Shown: positions 47,000 to 56,586 of the stretch, one piece after another
How positions within the stretch are numbered: position 1 is the first letter of the stretch
How the letters are laid out: each line of letters begins with the position of its first letter
Assembly: GCA_002364615.1 (NCBI GenBank)
Contig: DEYP01000027.1
Coordinates: 36,868 to 100,867, forward strand
From: Arsukibacterium sp. UBA3155
GTDB taxonomy: Bacteria; Pseudomonadota; Gammaproteobacteria; Enterobacterales; Alteromonadaceae
Reading direction: 5' to 3'
Length of the DNA stretch: 64,000 nucleotides
Notes under the pieces: model-generated
Seen by the model: only the letters and a program-made list of their open reading frames with translations
Database searches by the model: none
What the model was told of the DNA's origin: nothing
Position numbers and translations under genes: made by a program

Positions 47000-47029
47000 T
47001 TGCCAAGCTATGCAATTTTATTGCATAAT
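47000..47029 (+). promoter_or_regulatory. Candidate promoter of an orphan short transcript
   Basis: TTGCCA (47000-47005), 18 nt, CATAAT (47024-47029). The spacer contains most of the palindrome at 47009-47027. It points toward the terminator at 47069, with no protein gene between. Confidence 0.4.
47009..47027. promoter_or_regulatory. Operator-like palindrome
   Basis: The perfect 8-bp arms TATGCAAT and ATTGCATA are separated by TTT. It lies between the EamA gene start and the dcd end, so it could control the EamA-GST operon (minus), the putative short RNA (plus), or both. The cognate regulator is unknown. Confidence 0.55.
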
Positions 47030-47035
47030 AATCCC

Positions 47036-47094
47036 GCTTCATTTTTGCTTTATAGCTTTATGTTTTTGACCCACGCATTGTCGTGGGTTTTTTA
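47036..47094 (+). ncRNA. Candidate short RNA (about 60 nt) with intrinsic terminator
   Basis: A strong plus-strand terminator (arms ACCCACG, 47069-47075, and CGTGGGT, 47082-47088, loop CATTGT, then TTTTTT) has no plus-strand gene to terminate: both neighbours (EamA and dcd) are on the minus strand, and the hairpin lacks a T-run in that direction. With the candidate promoter at 47000-47029 this defines a transcript of about 58 nt, U-rich before the hairpin, like many Hfq-binding RNAs. The evidence is only positional. Confidence 0.35.
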
Positions 47095-47115
47095 ATTTTA
47101 GTAAGCTGGCGTTAC

Positions 47116-47706
47116 TTAGCCTTTGTCATCATGGCCAATCCGGCTGGCGTCAGCGCCGGTTTGCTGCCGGTATTTCGCGTCTGCCCGGGTGTTATAGGGT
47201 CGGTCCGCCGGGGTTGTCATTAACTCAAAGTTAAGCGCACCAATTTTCATATGCGGACGCAACGCCAATGGCAATTTTCCGCTGTTATAAAATTCCAGCA
47301 CGATATTGCCCGACCAGCCCGGATCAATACGATGCGCAGTAACATGCACCATTAATCCTAAACGCGCTAAAGACGAGCGGCCATCGAGCCAGCCCACAAT
47401 GTCTGACGGTAAGCGCACGGACTCCTGCGTGACACCCAGCGCTAACTCGCTGGGATGCAGAATAAAAACCTGATCATCTGCTATATAAATTTCATCGCTC
47501 ATTACTGAATTAAGTGCAGCATCTACTTGCGCCCGCGGGCCACTCAGATCAATATAAGGAGCAGCATGGGCCTGAAATACTCTGAATTTGTTCCCCAGTC
47601 GGATATCAACGCTAACTCCGCTGATCATATCGACATCTGGCGCCGGGGTTATGCCTATTTTACCTTCAGCCAGGTAACGCTCTATATCGCGGTCACTCAA
47701 TCTCAT
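47116..47706 (-). CDS. dcd: dCTP deaminase
   Basis: Deaminates dCTP to dUTP, feeding thymidylate synthesis. It is 196 aa (E. coli 193). [20 protein letters not shown] binds nucleotide and phosphate, and [13 protein letters not shown] holds the catalytic Glu. [15 protein letters not shown] at the N-terminus matches the family. It starts 2 nt after the mrp stop, so mrp-dcd is an operon. Confidence 0.97.
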   Translation of the reverse strand: MRLSDRDIERYLAEGKIGITPAPDVDMISGVSVDIRLGNKFRVFQAHAAPYIDLSGPRAQVDAALNSVMSDEIYIADDQVFILHPSELALGVTQESVRLPSDIVGWLDGRSSLARLGLMVHVTAHRIDPGWSGNIVLEFYNSGKLPLALRPHMKIGALNFELMTTPADRPYNTRADAKYRQQTGADASRIGHDDKG

Positions 47707-47708
47707 GC

Positions 47709-48641
47709 TTAGTCATCCGTTATTACAATTTCTACCTGTTGCGCGGTGGCGCCGGTGATATTAGTTAACATTTTGCCGCTGATTGTACGGTAAATCTCGG
47801 CAATTGGCTGCAGCTTTAATACTGCGGGTTCGCCCTGATCAGCATGTTCGCGAATTTGTCGCTCAAGCGGTAACTGACCAAGTACCGGTACCTGGTAACG
47901 CTCAGCCAGCCGCAGGCCGCCCGCGGTACCAAATATATCATCGGTTTCGCCACAATGCGGACACAGGTAATAACTCATATTTTCTATCAGGCCCAGTACC
48001 GGAATATTAACCTGTTTAAACATAGCAATGGCTTTACCGGCATCAGTTAATGCCACATCCTGCGGAGTAGTTACAATCAGAGCACCACTTACTTTCAGCT
48101 TTTGGGCCAGGGTAAGCTGAATATCGCCGGTACCCGGTGGCATATCAACAATAAGAATATCCAGCTTTGGCCATAAGGTCTCATTAATTAGTTGTAACAG
48201 TGCCTGACTGGCCATTGGCCCTCGCCAGACCGACGCCTGTTCCGGATCGACCAGAAAACCGATTGATTGCAAACTGATGCCAAACGCTTTTTTTGGGTTA
48301 AGGAGCTTGTTGTCTGGCGAGTCGGCTCTGGCACCGGCCAGGCCAAGCATTAACGGAATAGAAGGCCCGTAAATATCCGCATCCAGCAAGCCGGTACGCA
48401 GGCCCATGGTTGCAAGGGTGCTGGCCAGATTGACCGCCGTAGTAGACTTACCTACTCCGCCCTTGCCTGAAGCCACCAACACTATATGCTGAATATTGGC
48501 CATAACAGGTTCCGTTACCCGCAGTCCCTCCAACAGGGTATCGAGCGCAACTGTCTCTTCGTGGTAGTTGCTATCTGGTTTCGTGTCGCCCGATACTGCT
48601 GGCTGCGGTTTTATTGCCGATTTTTTTAACCAATTGAACAT
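47709..48641 (-). CDS. mrp: Mrp/ApbC iron-sulphur carrier ATPase
   Basis: A cytoplasmic P-loop ATPase (MRP/NBP35 family) that carries and transfers 4Fe-4S clusters. The Walker A is [18 protein letters not shown] near residue 57. [17 protein letters not shown] and the cluster-binding CPHCG (CXXC, near residue 224) are intact. It is 310 aa, shorter than E. coli Mrp (369 aa) because the N-terminal DUF59-like region is reduced. It is divergent from metG, the arrangement found in E. coli. Confidence 0.95.
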   Translation of the reverse strand: MFNWLKKSAIKPQPAVSGDTKPDSNYHEETVALDTLLEGLRVTEPVMANIQHIVLVASGKGGVGKSTTAVNLASTLATMGLRTGLLDADIYGPSIPLMLGLAGARADSPDNKLLNPKKAFGISLQSIGFLVDPEQASVWRGPMASQALLQLINETLWPKLDILIVDMPPGTGDIQLTLAQKLKVSGALIVTTPQDVALTDAGKAIAMFKQVNIPVLGLIENMSYYLCPHCGETDDIFGTAGGLRLAERYQVPVLGQLPLERQIREHADQGEPAVLKLQPIAEIYRTISGKMLTNITGATAQQVEIVITDD

Positions 48642-48802
48642 TGTTGCTCCAAACTAAGCTACAAACTATGCTGCAAAAGAAACTAATTCGCAGTTAACTG
48701 CGACAATTTTGCTGCATACGGTCTTTGGCGGATGCGATTTTAAGCTGGCTATTGTATCATTCAGCAATATTTTTTCAGTTATTTATGCAAAGAGCCCTCC
48801 CG

Positions 48803-50881
48803 ATGTCGCAACGGAAAATTTTAATTACCAGTGCTTTACCCTATGCTAACGGCCCTATCCATTTAGGCCACCTGCTTGAATATATTCAAACCGATATCTG
48901 GTCACGCTTTCAAAAAGCCCGGGGCCACGAATGCTACTATGTATGCGCCGATGATGCTCATGGCACTCCTATTATGCTTAAAGCGCAGCAACAGGGGATC
49001 GCGCCGGAGCAAATGATTGCCCAAACTAAAATTGAGCATGAAGCCGACTTTGCCGGTTTCGCCATTGGTTTTGACAATTATTATTCTACCCACAGCGAAG
49101 AAAACCGGCAGTTTGCCAGCCTGATTTATCAGCGACTGGATGACGCGGGCCATATAAAACGTAAAACCATCAGTCAGTTGTATGACCCACAAAAAAATAT
49201 GTTTTTGCCGGATCGCTTCGTCAAAGGAGACTGCCCGAAATGTGGTGCACTTGATCAAAATGGTGATAGTTGTGATGTCTGTGGTGCCACATACAGCCCC
49301 ACCGATGTTAAAAACCCGCGCTCTGTTGTATCAGGTGCCACCCCGGTATTGAAAGACTCCGAACATTACTTTTTTGATTTGCCGGCGTTTAGCCAGATGC
49401 TACAGGACTGGACCCGTAGTGGTGCCCTGCAGGAAGAAATGGCTAATAAATTACAGGAGTGGTTTACCGATGGCCTGCAAATGTGGGATATCAGCCGCGA
49501 TGCCCCCTATTTTGGCTTTGAGATCCCAGGCGCCCCCGGTAAGTTTTTCTATGTCTGGCTGGATGCACCTATCGGCTATCTGGCCAGCTTTAAACATTAT
49601 TGCGATAACAACAATATAGATTTTGACAGCTTCTGGCGGCAAGACTCCAGCGCTGAGGTTTACCATTTTATTGGTAAAGATATTATTTATTTTCATAGCT
49701 TGTTCTGGCCTGCCATGCTGGAAGGCGCCGGTTTCAGAAAGCCCAACGCAGTTTTTGCGCATGGTTTTGTTACCGTAAATGGCGCCAAAATGTCTAAGTC
49801 TCGCGGCACCTTTATTAAAGCCCGTACCTACCTGGATAACTTAAATCCGGAATATTTACGCTATTATTTTGCCTCTAAGCTAACATCCGGCATTACAGAT
49901 TTAGATTTAAATCTTGAAGATTTCACCCAGAAAGTAAATGCTGATTTAGTCGGTAAAGTGGTGAATATTGCCAGTCGTTGTGCCGGCTTTGTTAGTAAGC
50001 GCTTTGACGGAAAACTGGCAGCAAGCATTGCTGAACCCGATTTATTACAAGAATTTGTTAATGCGGGTACCAGCATTGCTGACAGTTTTGAAAAGCGGGA
50101 ATTTGCCAGAGCCATCCGCGACATTATGGCATTGGCCGATAAGGCAAATCAGTATATTGATAACAAGGCGCCCTGGGTCCTGGTAAAAGACGAAGCACGC
50201 CAACAAGAAGCCCATGATGTATGTTCAATGGGCCTGAATTTATTCCGGGTATTAATGCATTATTTAAAGCCGATACTGCCGGTAATGGCGCAAGAAGTAG
50301 AAGCCTTTTTAAATACAGAACTCAGTTGGCAGAACTATCAGACCCCACTGCTTAACCATAGCATTAACCCGTTTAAAGCGTTAATGCAGCGGGTTGACCC
50401 GTTAAAAGTAGCCGCTATGGTGGCTGATTCAACCGAAAGCCTGCAACCTGCAGCGCTAAACCAGCCGAAAGCTACACCGGACAAGGCAGCCCCGGCAGCG
50501 GCCACCAACGAAGCGACAACCTCGCAACGTAGCGTTCGCGAACCTATCAGTGAGACCATCAGTATTGACGACTTCGCTAAAATAGATTTGCGGGTGGCTA
50601 AAATCATTAGCGCCAATGCCGTCGAGGGTGCAGATAAACTGGTGCAATTGCAGCTGGATATTGGCGAAGGTGAAACCCGTCAGGTATTTGCCGGCATTAA
50701 AGCGGCTTACAAGCCTGAAGATTTAGTAGGCCGAAGCACCGTTATGGTGGCTAATCTGGCTCCTCGTAAAATGCGCTTTGGTCTGTCAGAGGGTATGGTA
50801 CTGGCAGCCGGCCCTGGTGGTGGCGATTTATTTATCTTAAGCCCAGATGATGGTGCACTTCCGGGTATGCGGGTAAAATAA
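48803..50881 (+). CDS. metG: Methionyl-tRNA synthetase
   Basis: Class I synthetase, 692 aa from the preferred start. [14 protein letters not shown] holds the HIGH-type motif. The zinc knuckle cysteines are CPKCG and CDVCG. The KMSKS loop is [16 protein letters not shown]-terminal tRNA-binding OB domain ([18 protein letters not shown] to the end) promotes dimerisation and tRNA affinity, as in E. coli MetG. The frame runs back to 48725, but homology begins at [15 protein letters not shown]. The ATG at 48785 is a second possibility. Confidence 0.96.
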   Translation: MSQRKILITSALPYANGPIHLGHLLEYIQTDIWSRFQKARGHECYYVCADDAHGTPIMLKAQQQGIAPEQMIAQTKIEHEADFAGFAIGFDNYYSTHSEENRQFASLIYQRLDDAGHIKRKTISQLYDPQKNMFLPDRFVKGDCPKCGALDQNGDSCDVCGATYSPTDVKNPRSVVSGATPVLKDSEHYFFDLPAFSQMLQDWTRSGALQEEMANKLQEWFTDGLQMWDISRDAPYFGFEIPGAPGKFFYVWLDAPIGYLASFKHYCDNNNIDFDSFWRQDSSAEVYHFIGKDIIYFHSLFWPAMLEGAGFRKPNAVFAHGFVTVNGAKMSKSRGTFIKARTYLDNLNPEYLRYYFASKLTSGITDLDLNLEDFTQKVNADLVGKVVNIASRCAGFVSKRFDGKLAASIAEPDLLQEFVNAGTSIADSFEKREFARAIRDIMALADKANQYIDNKAPWVLVKDEARQQEAHDVCSMGLNLFRVLMHYLKPILPVMAQEVEAFLNTELSWQNYQTPLLNHSINPFKALMQRVDPLKVAAMVADSTESLQPAALNQPKATPDKAAPAAATNEATTSQRSVREPISETISIDDFAKIDLRVAKIISANAVEGADKLVQLQLDIGEGETRQVFAGIKAAYKPEDLVGRSTVMVANLAPRKMRFGLSEGMVLAAGPGGGDLFILSPDDGALPGMRVK

Positions 50882-50885
50882 GCCA

Positions 50886-52304
50886 ATGCTAAACCCAATG
50901 CGCAGTTTCTCGTCATTATTTGCCACAACCCTGATCATGGTGTTAGGGGCTGGCCTGTTAACCACTTATCTGGGGTTATCACTGGCGGCTGACGGTGTTG
51001 CGCAGCTGTGGATCGGCGGCATGATGTCAGCTTATTATCTGGGATTGGTAGTAGGCTCGAAACTGGGTCATAAACTTATTGGCCGGGTTGGCCATATCCG
51101 AACCTTTGTCGCAAGTGCCGGCATGGTGACGGCCTCTGCATTAGGCCACGCTTTAACCGATGATCTACAGGTATGGCTGGTATTACGCCTGATGGTAGGT
51201 ACCGGCATGATGTGTCAATACATGGTGCTGGAAAGCTGGCTTAACGAACAGGCTGAAACGAACCAACGGGGGACCGTATTCGCCAGTTATATGATTGTCT
51301 CTTATGTTGGGATGGTTGGCGGCCAGACCGTGCTATCGTTTTTTCCTGAACTCGGCTTACAGCCTTTGCTATTGGTTGGCATTTGTTACGCGCTGTGTAT
51401 TGTACCTATAGCATTGACGAAACGGATCCACCCAGCGCCGTTACATCCTGCGCCATTGAAAATTCTACCGTTCTGGCGTCAGGTACCGCAATCACTGACG
51501 ACCATACTGATGGCCGGCGGGATCTCAGGCTCATTCTATGGTCTGGCACCGGCATTTGCGGCTGGTTCTGGCTTGTCGACAAAAGAAATTGCGGTATTTA
51601 TGTCAGCCACCATTTTCGCCGGATTACTGGCTCAGTGGCCCATGGGTAAGCTGTCGGATAAAATACCGCGCAGCCGGCTGTTACGGGTAAATAGTGCGTT
51701 ACTTGGACTCATCGTACTTGCCATGGCGGCTCTGCCGATAACAGGCCCACTGTTAATTGGCATGACCTTCTGCTTTGGCATTCTGGCATTTACCCTTTAT
51801 CCACTGGCCACGGCGCTGGCCAATCAACATATAGACGCCAACGAGCGAGTGGCCTTGTCCGCAACAATATTGTTAACCTTTGGCATTGGCGCCACCATAG
51901 GCCCATTGATCGCGTCAGGGTTAATGCAGTTATTGGGTAACAGCATGTTGTATGGCTATATGTCACTTGCCTGCCTGGTTCTGTTTATCCGGCTGCAGCG
52001 GGTTAATTACAATCAGAAAATGGCCAAACGTATGTTGTCTCAACAATCATCGTCTGATTACCAGGTAGCATCAGGTGATTTAGTGTCATCGCCTTTGGCT
52101 GCGGCACTTGATCCGCGGGTCGACGAGGATTTAGTGCAACAACAAATGCGGGATGATGCGATCCCTGCTGCAGAGAATGAGTCAGAGCACGTTGCGAAGC
52201 CTGCGGATACTGCTGAAAATACAGAAAATACTGATGAAGACCCATTGGACGCAAAAGATAGTTCATTGTCAGAACAAAGCTCTGCGCCAGTGAAACCAAA
52301 TTAA
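50886..52304 (+). CDS. MFS transporter, YcaD type
   Basis: A 472-aa major facilitator with 12 predicted helices. GSKLGHKLIGRVGHIRTF is the loop 2-3 signature, and QWPMGKLSDKIPRSRLLRVN is its equivalent in the second half. A Ser/Glu/Asp-rich cytoplasmic tail of about 80 residues (DPRVDEDLVQQQ onward) is longer than in E. coli YcaD (382 aa). The substrate is unknown. It starts 4 nt after metG, so it may be cotranscribed. It is convergent with the gene at 52308. Confidence 0.88.
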   Translation: MLNPMRSFSSLFATTLIMVLGAGLLTTYLGLSLAADGVAQLWIGGMMSAYYLGLVVGSKLGHKLIGRVGHIRTFVASAGMVTASALGHALTDDLQVWLVLRLMVGTGMMCQYMVLESWLNEQAETNQRGTVFASYMIVSYVGMVGGQTVLSFFPELGLQPLLLVGICYALCIVPIALTKRIHPAPLHPAPLKILPFWRQVPQSLTTILMAGGISGSFYGLAPAFAAGSGLSTKEIAVFMSATIFAGLLAQWPMGKLSDKIPRSRLLRVNSALLGLIVLAMAALPITGPLLIGMTFCFGILAFTLYPLATALANQHIDANERVALSATILLTFGIGATIGPLIASGLMQLLGNSMLYGYMSLACLVLFIRLQRVNYNQKMAKRMLSQQSSSDYQVASGDLVSSPLAAALDPRVDEDLVQQQMRDDAIPAAENESEHVAKPADTAENTENTDEDPLDAKDSSLSEQSSAPVKPN

Positions 52305-52307
52305 CGG

Positions 52308-53774
52308 CTAGTTTTGATTTATCACCGCTTTATTCCACAGGTTCTGATTTTTGGAGTAAGAAAAATATTCTCTCGGGTGCCAGCATTTAGGTAACAAAGC
52401 CATAGTTTTGCGCTCTTCAAAATTAGAGACCAATTTACTTAAAATCTCCAAAAGCCGCTCCTCAGTGACCCGCTCCAGCTTTTTCCGGGCCAGTGGATAA
52501 TATAAATTATTCTCTACACTCACCACACAGCCCTGAGCAGACACATTATAAGTCAGATTACGGGTAACCATGCGGCAGATTGGCATCTTAGGGTCCTGTG
52601 GATATAAACCGGTTACAATGGCATATTCGTAACGATCTAAATCCTGACGATCTGAATCTTTTGGAATATAGGTTATACCAAACCCCTGCGGAAACACCCC
52701 GGAGATCTGAAGCAAGCCAGATACCGCTACCGGGCTGTAAACGCCCTTTTCCACCCCTTTTTCCAACACTAAACCGACTTTTGGTAATGATTCGTAGCTA
52801 TAGTTTGCTTTAGTCGACAACACCACCGAAGTATAGATTTGCGGTATTTTTAATAAGTTTCCAACACCATGCTCAGGCTTTATGGCATTTTTCAGCAGAA
52901 ATATCAGCAACGCCTGCTTTTCACGCTCAATTTGCAAATACCTGTCGCGTTGTTCTTTGGAGTTCCCCTGATAAACTCCAATACCAATTGCCTGCACCAC
53001 AAAATTTAAGCTTTCCCGATAACTGATTTTTAAAAGCTCGGTTCGCTCGTCATTTTCCAGCACCCTAAATTCATCCAAATCGCCAACAGCGCCTTTAAGA
53101 ATAAGTTGTGCGTCGGGGTGGCAACTACCAATATCCTGCAGCAGAGCCGCCATCAGCAAAGGTACTTGCACATCGTCTCGAAACGGTTGATATTCGTCCT
53201 CAGCAGCAGTCTGCTTAGCAGCCTGATAACGCTGAACAATAAAGGGTTGGGTTATTTGGTTATCGAGTAACAACCGCTCTAGTAAACGAAGGCTGAGCAG
53301 TGCTTTATAGAGATGCTTACTTTTTTGATTTGTTGGCGCGATATGCTTACCAACAGTCGGTGACATCAGCTGAATTGTGCCTAGCATCTTAGCGGTCTGA
53401 ATATTGGTTTCGTCATAAGAATCGCTTTCAGACAGGGCCAGAATATCCAAACATAAACGCCGTAACGATTCATAACGAATTAGCTTGTCTTGCTGTTGCT
53501 GATTATTGAATAATTCCTGCTCGTTTTGCACCTGTTGCAGGTTTCGCTCGATCAGCGCCTGGTCGCCTTTATTAGCCTGGGCTTGCCGGTTCTTAAACAG
53601 AAATACTTGCTGCTCAAGCTCGGCCTGTTGCTGTTCCCGTTCAGCAGCGCCTCTAAACCATAGTGTTGCCTGCTCAAACAACGAGTCGGCTACCGGTGTA
53701 TCGTCGTAAATTCGGTTTAACAGGGCTTTGACCGCTTTTGTAAAATTGGATTTACCTACAGTTCCAATTGACAT
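52308..53774 (-). CDS. Unknown protein with degenerate HD-like segment
   Basis: A 488-aa protein I do not recognise. Residues about 45-100 form a Gln/Glu-rich coiled coil. Residues 208-260 (MAALLQDIGSCHPDAQLILK, then DEFRVLEND and KISYRESLNFV) follow the layout of an HD or HD-GYP phosphodiesterase segment (ALLHDIGK, P-x-x-IL-x-K), but Gln replaces the metal-binding His and no Lys follows DIG. The C-terminal 150 residues are mixed alpha/beta and end in an aromatic- and Asn-rich tail. There is no signal peptide or membrane helix. It is transcribed alone. Confidence 0.75.
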   Translation of the reverse strand: MSIGTVGKSNFTKAVKALLNRIYDDTPVADSLFEQATLWFRGAAEREQQQAELEQQVFLFKNRQAQANKGDQALIERNLQQVQNEQELFNNQQQQDKLIRYESLRRLCLDILALSESDSYDETNIQTAKMLGTIQLMSPTVGKHIAPTNQKSKHLYKALLSLRLLERLLLDNQITQPFIVQRYQAAKQTAAEDEYQPFRDDVQVPLLMAALLQDIGSCHPDAQLILKGAVGDLDEFRVLENDERTELLKISYRESLNFVVQAIGIGVYQGNSKEQRDRYLQIEREKQALLIFLLKNAIKPEHGVGNLLKIPQIYTSVVLSTKANYSYESLPKVGLVLEKGVEKGVYSPVAVSGLLQISGVFPQGFGITYIPKDSDRQDLDRYEYAIVTGLYPQDPKMPICRMVTRNLTYNVSAQGCVVSVENNLYYPLARKKLERVTEERLLEILSKLVSNFEERKTMALLPKCWHPREYFSYSKNQNLWNKAVINQN

Positions 53775-53839
53775 TGTTCGTATTTATCCTTATTTGCTTA
53801 CCCTGAGCAACACTATACATTGTCGCCCCATTTAAGACT

Positions 53840-54838
53840 TTACAATGTCAACACCAACTTGCCAATATTAATATTATTAATCATTACGTTATGAGCATCT
53901 TGTGCGTTTTCCCAGCTATAGCCTTCACTAAGCAATGGTGACAATCGGCCATCTTGCATATGTGAAGCAAAAGCCTTAGTAAAGCTGGCTGTTAATGTTG
54001 CTTTATATTCATTACTTCTGTTTCTAAGGGTGCTGCAGAGCAGCTGGCCTCGTTTCTTAAACAGCGGTGCCATGTCAAAATGCTCAATCATCCGTCCGCC
54101 CATCAGGGCATAGACAATAATAACGCCATCGACGGCTAAAACTTTAATGTTATCTTTAATATAAGCACCAGCAACAGGATCAAGAATAATATCAGCACCT
54201 GCTGGCCAACATTCTGCCAACTCATCGGAAAAACGGCGTTGTCGATAGTTTATGGCGATATCAGCACCGAGGTGCAAACAGGCAGCGGCCTTCTCTGGCT
54301 GACCAACCGTAACCGCTACGTTAGCTCCCGCTAACTTCGCTAATTGAATGGCGCTGGTACCCACACCACTGGCGCCCGCGTGCAGCAATACTTTATTACC
54401 CGACTGCAAGTTACCCAGCGTAAAGAGTAACTGATACGCGGTTAAAAACGTTTCAGCGGCTGCTCCGGCTTGTTCCCAGCTCCATGTTGCTGGCTTTTTG
54501 ATCGCATGATTGGCTTGCAACAGGGCATACTGAGCATAACCGCCGCCGGCGACAATACCAAACACTTCTACTCCCATCCACTTTTCATCGGTTTGTGTAG
54601 CAACCTGCACCACAACACCGGCAACCTCGAGCCCAAGAATATCGCTCTCGCCCGGTGGTGCTGGATAATGCCCCTGGCGTTGCATTAAGTCTGCACGATT
54701 AACCCCGGCTGCTTTTACTTGTATTAACAGCTGGCCGGCGGCAGGCGTGGGCACGGGTTGCTGCTCTATCAACAGAGTGCTGTTTTTACCCGGTTGTTGC
54801 ACAGCAATAACCTGCATTAGCGGAGGAACATCTGCCAT
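53840..54838 (-). CDS. PIG3-type NAD(P)H quinone oxidoreductase
   Basis: A 332-aa zinc-free member of the medium-chain dehydrogenase family. AAGVNRADLMQRQGHYPAPP near residue 48 and GLEVAGVV are typical of the TP53I3/PIG3 group. The Rossmann segment is VLLHAGASGVGTSAIQLAKL near residue 150. It probably reduces quinones with NADPH. An AGAGG site precedes the ATG. The perfect palindrome TGTCAGCCGCTGACA at 54851-54865 lies just upstream and may be an operator. Confidence 0.92.
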   Translation of the reverse strand: MADVPPLMQVIAVQQPGKNSTLLIEQQPVPTPAAGQLLIQVKAAGVNRADLMQRQGHYPAPPGESDILGLEVAGVVVQVATQTDEKWMGVEVFGIVAGGGYAQYALLQANHAIKKPATWSWEQAGAAAETFLTAYQLLFTLGNLQSGNKVLLHAGASGVGTSAIQLAKLAGANVAVTVGQPEKAAACLHLGADIAINYRQRRFSDELAECWPAGADIILDPVAGAYIKDNIKVLAVDGVIIVYALMGGRMIEHFDMAPLFKKRGQLLCSTLRNRSNEYKATLTASFTKAFASHMQDGRLSPLLSEGYSWENAQDAHNVMINNINIGKLVLTL

Positions 54839-54850
54839 AACACCTCTAAT

Positions 54851-54865
54851 TGTCAGCCGCTGACA
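54851..54865. promoter_or_regulatory. Operator-like palindrome upstream of the quinone oxidoreductase
   Basis: TGTCAGC-C-GCTGACA is a perfect 15-bp palindrome, 13 bp before the PIG3 gene. The heptamer CTGTCAG is repeated at 54884-54890 inside the rlmI promoter spacer. On the plus strand the palindrome is followed by GTTTTT, so a terminator-like structure is an alternative reading. Confidence 0.5.
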
Positions 54866-54873
54866 GTTTTTAC

Positions 54874-54902
54874 TTTAGCTTTGCTGTCAGCTTCTCTAAA
54901 AT
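54874..54902 (+). promoter_or_regulatory. Candidate sigma-70 promoter of rlmI
   Basis: TTTAGC (54874-54879), 17 nt, TAAAAT (54897-54902). It lies about 35 nt before the rlmI ATG at 54937. Confidence 0.45.
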
Positions 54903-54936
54903 GCGGTTTTTAGTCTAGCACAGTGTAACCAAACGA

Positions 54937-56142
54937 ATGAGCAAGCAAACTGCAAGTCCGGCCATAATTCTGGCCCCCGGTCGGGAAAAAGCATTGAAAC
55001 GGCAACATCCCTGGATTTTTTCAAATGCCATAAGTCAGGTTATTAGTACCCCTAACAGTGGAGACATTATTGATGTGCTAAGCAGTAAGGGAGAATGGCT
55101 GGCAACTGCCGCATACTCTCCCCGCTCGCAGATCCGCGCCAGAGTTTGGAGCTTCGTGCAAAACCAGCCAATAGATGAAGCATTTTTCTTAAGCCGTCTG
55201 GACGACGCCTGGCAGTTACGACAACAGCTGTTTAATCAAAGCACTACCAATGCTGTCAGACTCATCGCTGGCGAATCTGATGGTTTGCCCGGCATTACTA
55301 TCGATAAATACGCCAATGTATTGGTCTGTCAGTTATTATCGGCCGGCGCCGAGGCCAGTCGAAAGCCTCTGCTGGCAGCCCTGATTAAACGGTTTCCTGA
55401 GCACAGCATTTATGAACGCTCTGATGTCGATGTCCGCAAAAAAGAAGGGCTTGAGCCAGTAACCGGCTGGCTTCATCTGCCCCGGGAGGACGGTGAGGTT
55501 GTTATTCAGGAACATGGTATGGCATTGCTGGTTGACGTTATTAATGGCCACAAAACCGGGTTTTATCTGGATCAGCGGGCCAGTCGTCAGGCAGTAAAAC
55601 GCTATGCCAAAGGTAAAACCGTTTTAAACTGCTTTAGTTACACCGGGACTTTTGCGGTGGCGGCATTGCAAGGCGGCGCCAGTAACGTCACGAATGTTGA
55701 TTTGTCTGAGCTGGCGTTAGCAACGGCTGAGCGCAATGCCAGTTTAAACCAGCTGGATTTGAGCTTGCTAGAGCAAAGCAAAGCCGACGTATTTAAGTTG
55801 CTTCGACAATATCGGGAACAAGGCCGCCAGTTTGATCTGGTGATCCTGGATCCACCAAAATTTGCCGACAATAAGTCGCAAATGGCAGGAGCATGTCGCG
55901 GCTATAAAGATATCAATATGGTAGCAATGCAACTGGTAAAGCCTGGTGGTTTACTCTTTACCTTTTCCTGCTCAGGCTTAATGGAAGACAGTCTGTTTCA
56001 GAAAATAGTTGCGGATGCCGCTTTAGATGCCAAGCGGCAATGTCAGTTTTTAGAACGCCTACAACAAGATAGCGATCACCCGGTGCTCAGCACCTTCCCT
56101 GAGGGCCATTATCTGAAAGGGCTTATCTGCAAAATTGCCTGA
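54937..56142 (+). CDS. rlmI: 23S rRNA m5C1962 methyltransferase RlmI
   Basis: SAM-dependent rRNA cytosine methyltransferase, 401 aa (E. coli RlmI 396 aa). The N-terminal PUA domain begins [23 protein letters not shown] follows. The SAM site is [20 protein letters not shown] near residue 230. [15 protein letters not shown] and the catalytic Cys in TFSCSGLME near residue 346 are present. The start ATG at 54937 aligns with the family start. Confidence 0.95.
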   Translation: MSKQTASPAIILAPGREKALKRQHPWIFSNAISQVISTPNSGDIIDVLSSKGEWLATAAYSPRSQIRARVWSFVQNQPIDEAFFLSRLDDAWQLRQQLFNQSTTNAVRLIAGESDGLPGITIDKYANVLVCQLLSAGAEASRKPLLAALIKRFPEHSIYERSDVDVRKKEGLEPVTGWLHLPREDGEVVIQEHGMALLVDVINGHKTGFYLDQRASRQAVKRYAKGKTVLNCFSYTGTFAVAALQGGASNVTNVDLSELALATAERNASLNQLDLSLLEQSKADVFKLLRQYREQGRQFDLVILDPPKFADNKSQMAGACRGYKDINMVAMQLVKPGGLLFTFSCSGLMEDSLFQKIVADAALDAKRQCQFLERLQQDSDHPVLSTFPEGHYLKGLICKIA

Positions 56143-56160
56143 TACAAGCAATTTTGCTAA

Positions 56161-56192
56161 AAACTAACCTGCTGAGAAAAGTGGGTTAGTTT
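56161..56192 (-). terminator. Terminator between rlmI and the PilZ gene
   Basis: The 9-bp perfect arms AAACTAACC and GGTTAGTTT are 14 nt apart. On the minus strand the stem runs into TTTTT, so it best serves the PilZ gene, whose stop lies inside it, but it can also stop rlmI transcripts. Confidence 0.55.
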
Positions 56193-56485
56193 AATTCCAT
56201 AAACGCCAGGCCAATCTGATAGCCATCTTCGCTTTCCTGTGCGCACCTTACCACTTTGGCGGTGGCATCGAGTGGCGGGATACTGGCATTGTTAGATTCC
56301 AGGCGCACTTTGATCAACGTGCCCATCTCTAACGGTTCGTCAATGTCAACTGACATACCCGAGGCACTAAGGTCACGACAAACCCCATCTATAGTTCGGC
56401 CTGCTTCAGGATCATTTAACAGTAACTGCACATCTGCATTTACCATCATTCTGAAATAATGCCGTCCATCGCCTTTTGTTAACAT
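56186..56485 (-). CDS. PilZ domain protein
   Basis: A 99-aa single-domain protein, predicted to bind cyclic di-GMP. RHYFR (RXXXR, residues 8-12) and DLSASGMSVDI (D/NXSXXG, near residue 38) are both intact. It is the usual length for a stand-alone PilZ. It lies downstream of hrpA with about 100 bp between. The downstream partner is not evident; together with a CsgD-type regulator in the window it hints at c-di-GMP control, but the two are 50 kb apart. Confidence 0.9.
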   Translation of the reverse strand: MLTKGDGRHYFRMMVNADVQLLLNDPEAGRTIDGVCRDLSASGMSVDIDEPLEMGTLIKVRLESNNASIPPLDATAKVVRCAQESEDGYQIGLAFMELN

Positions 56486-56586
56486 AACTTTCCCCTGTCA
56501 ATACAACAATACTATTTATAGAACTTTCCTAACGGTGTGTAAAGTACCATCTGGTGCCAGCGGCTTCAGAGATAATCGACCACCGG

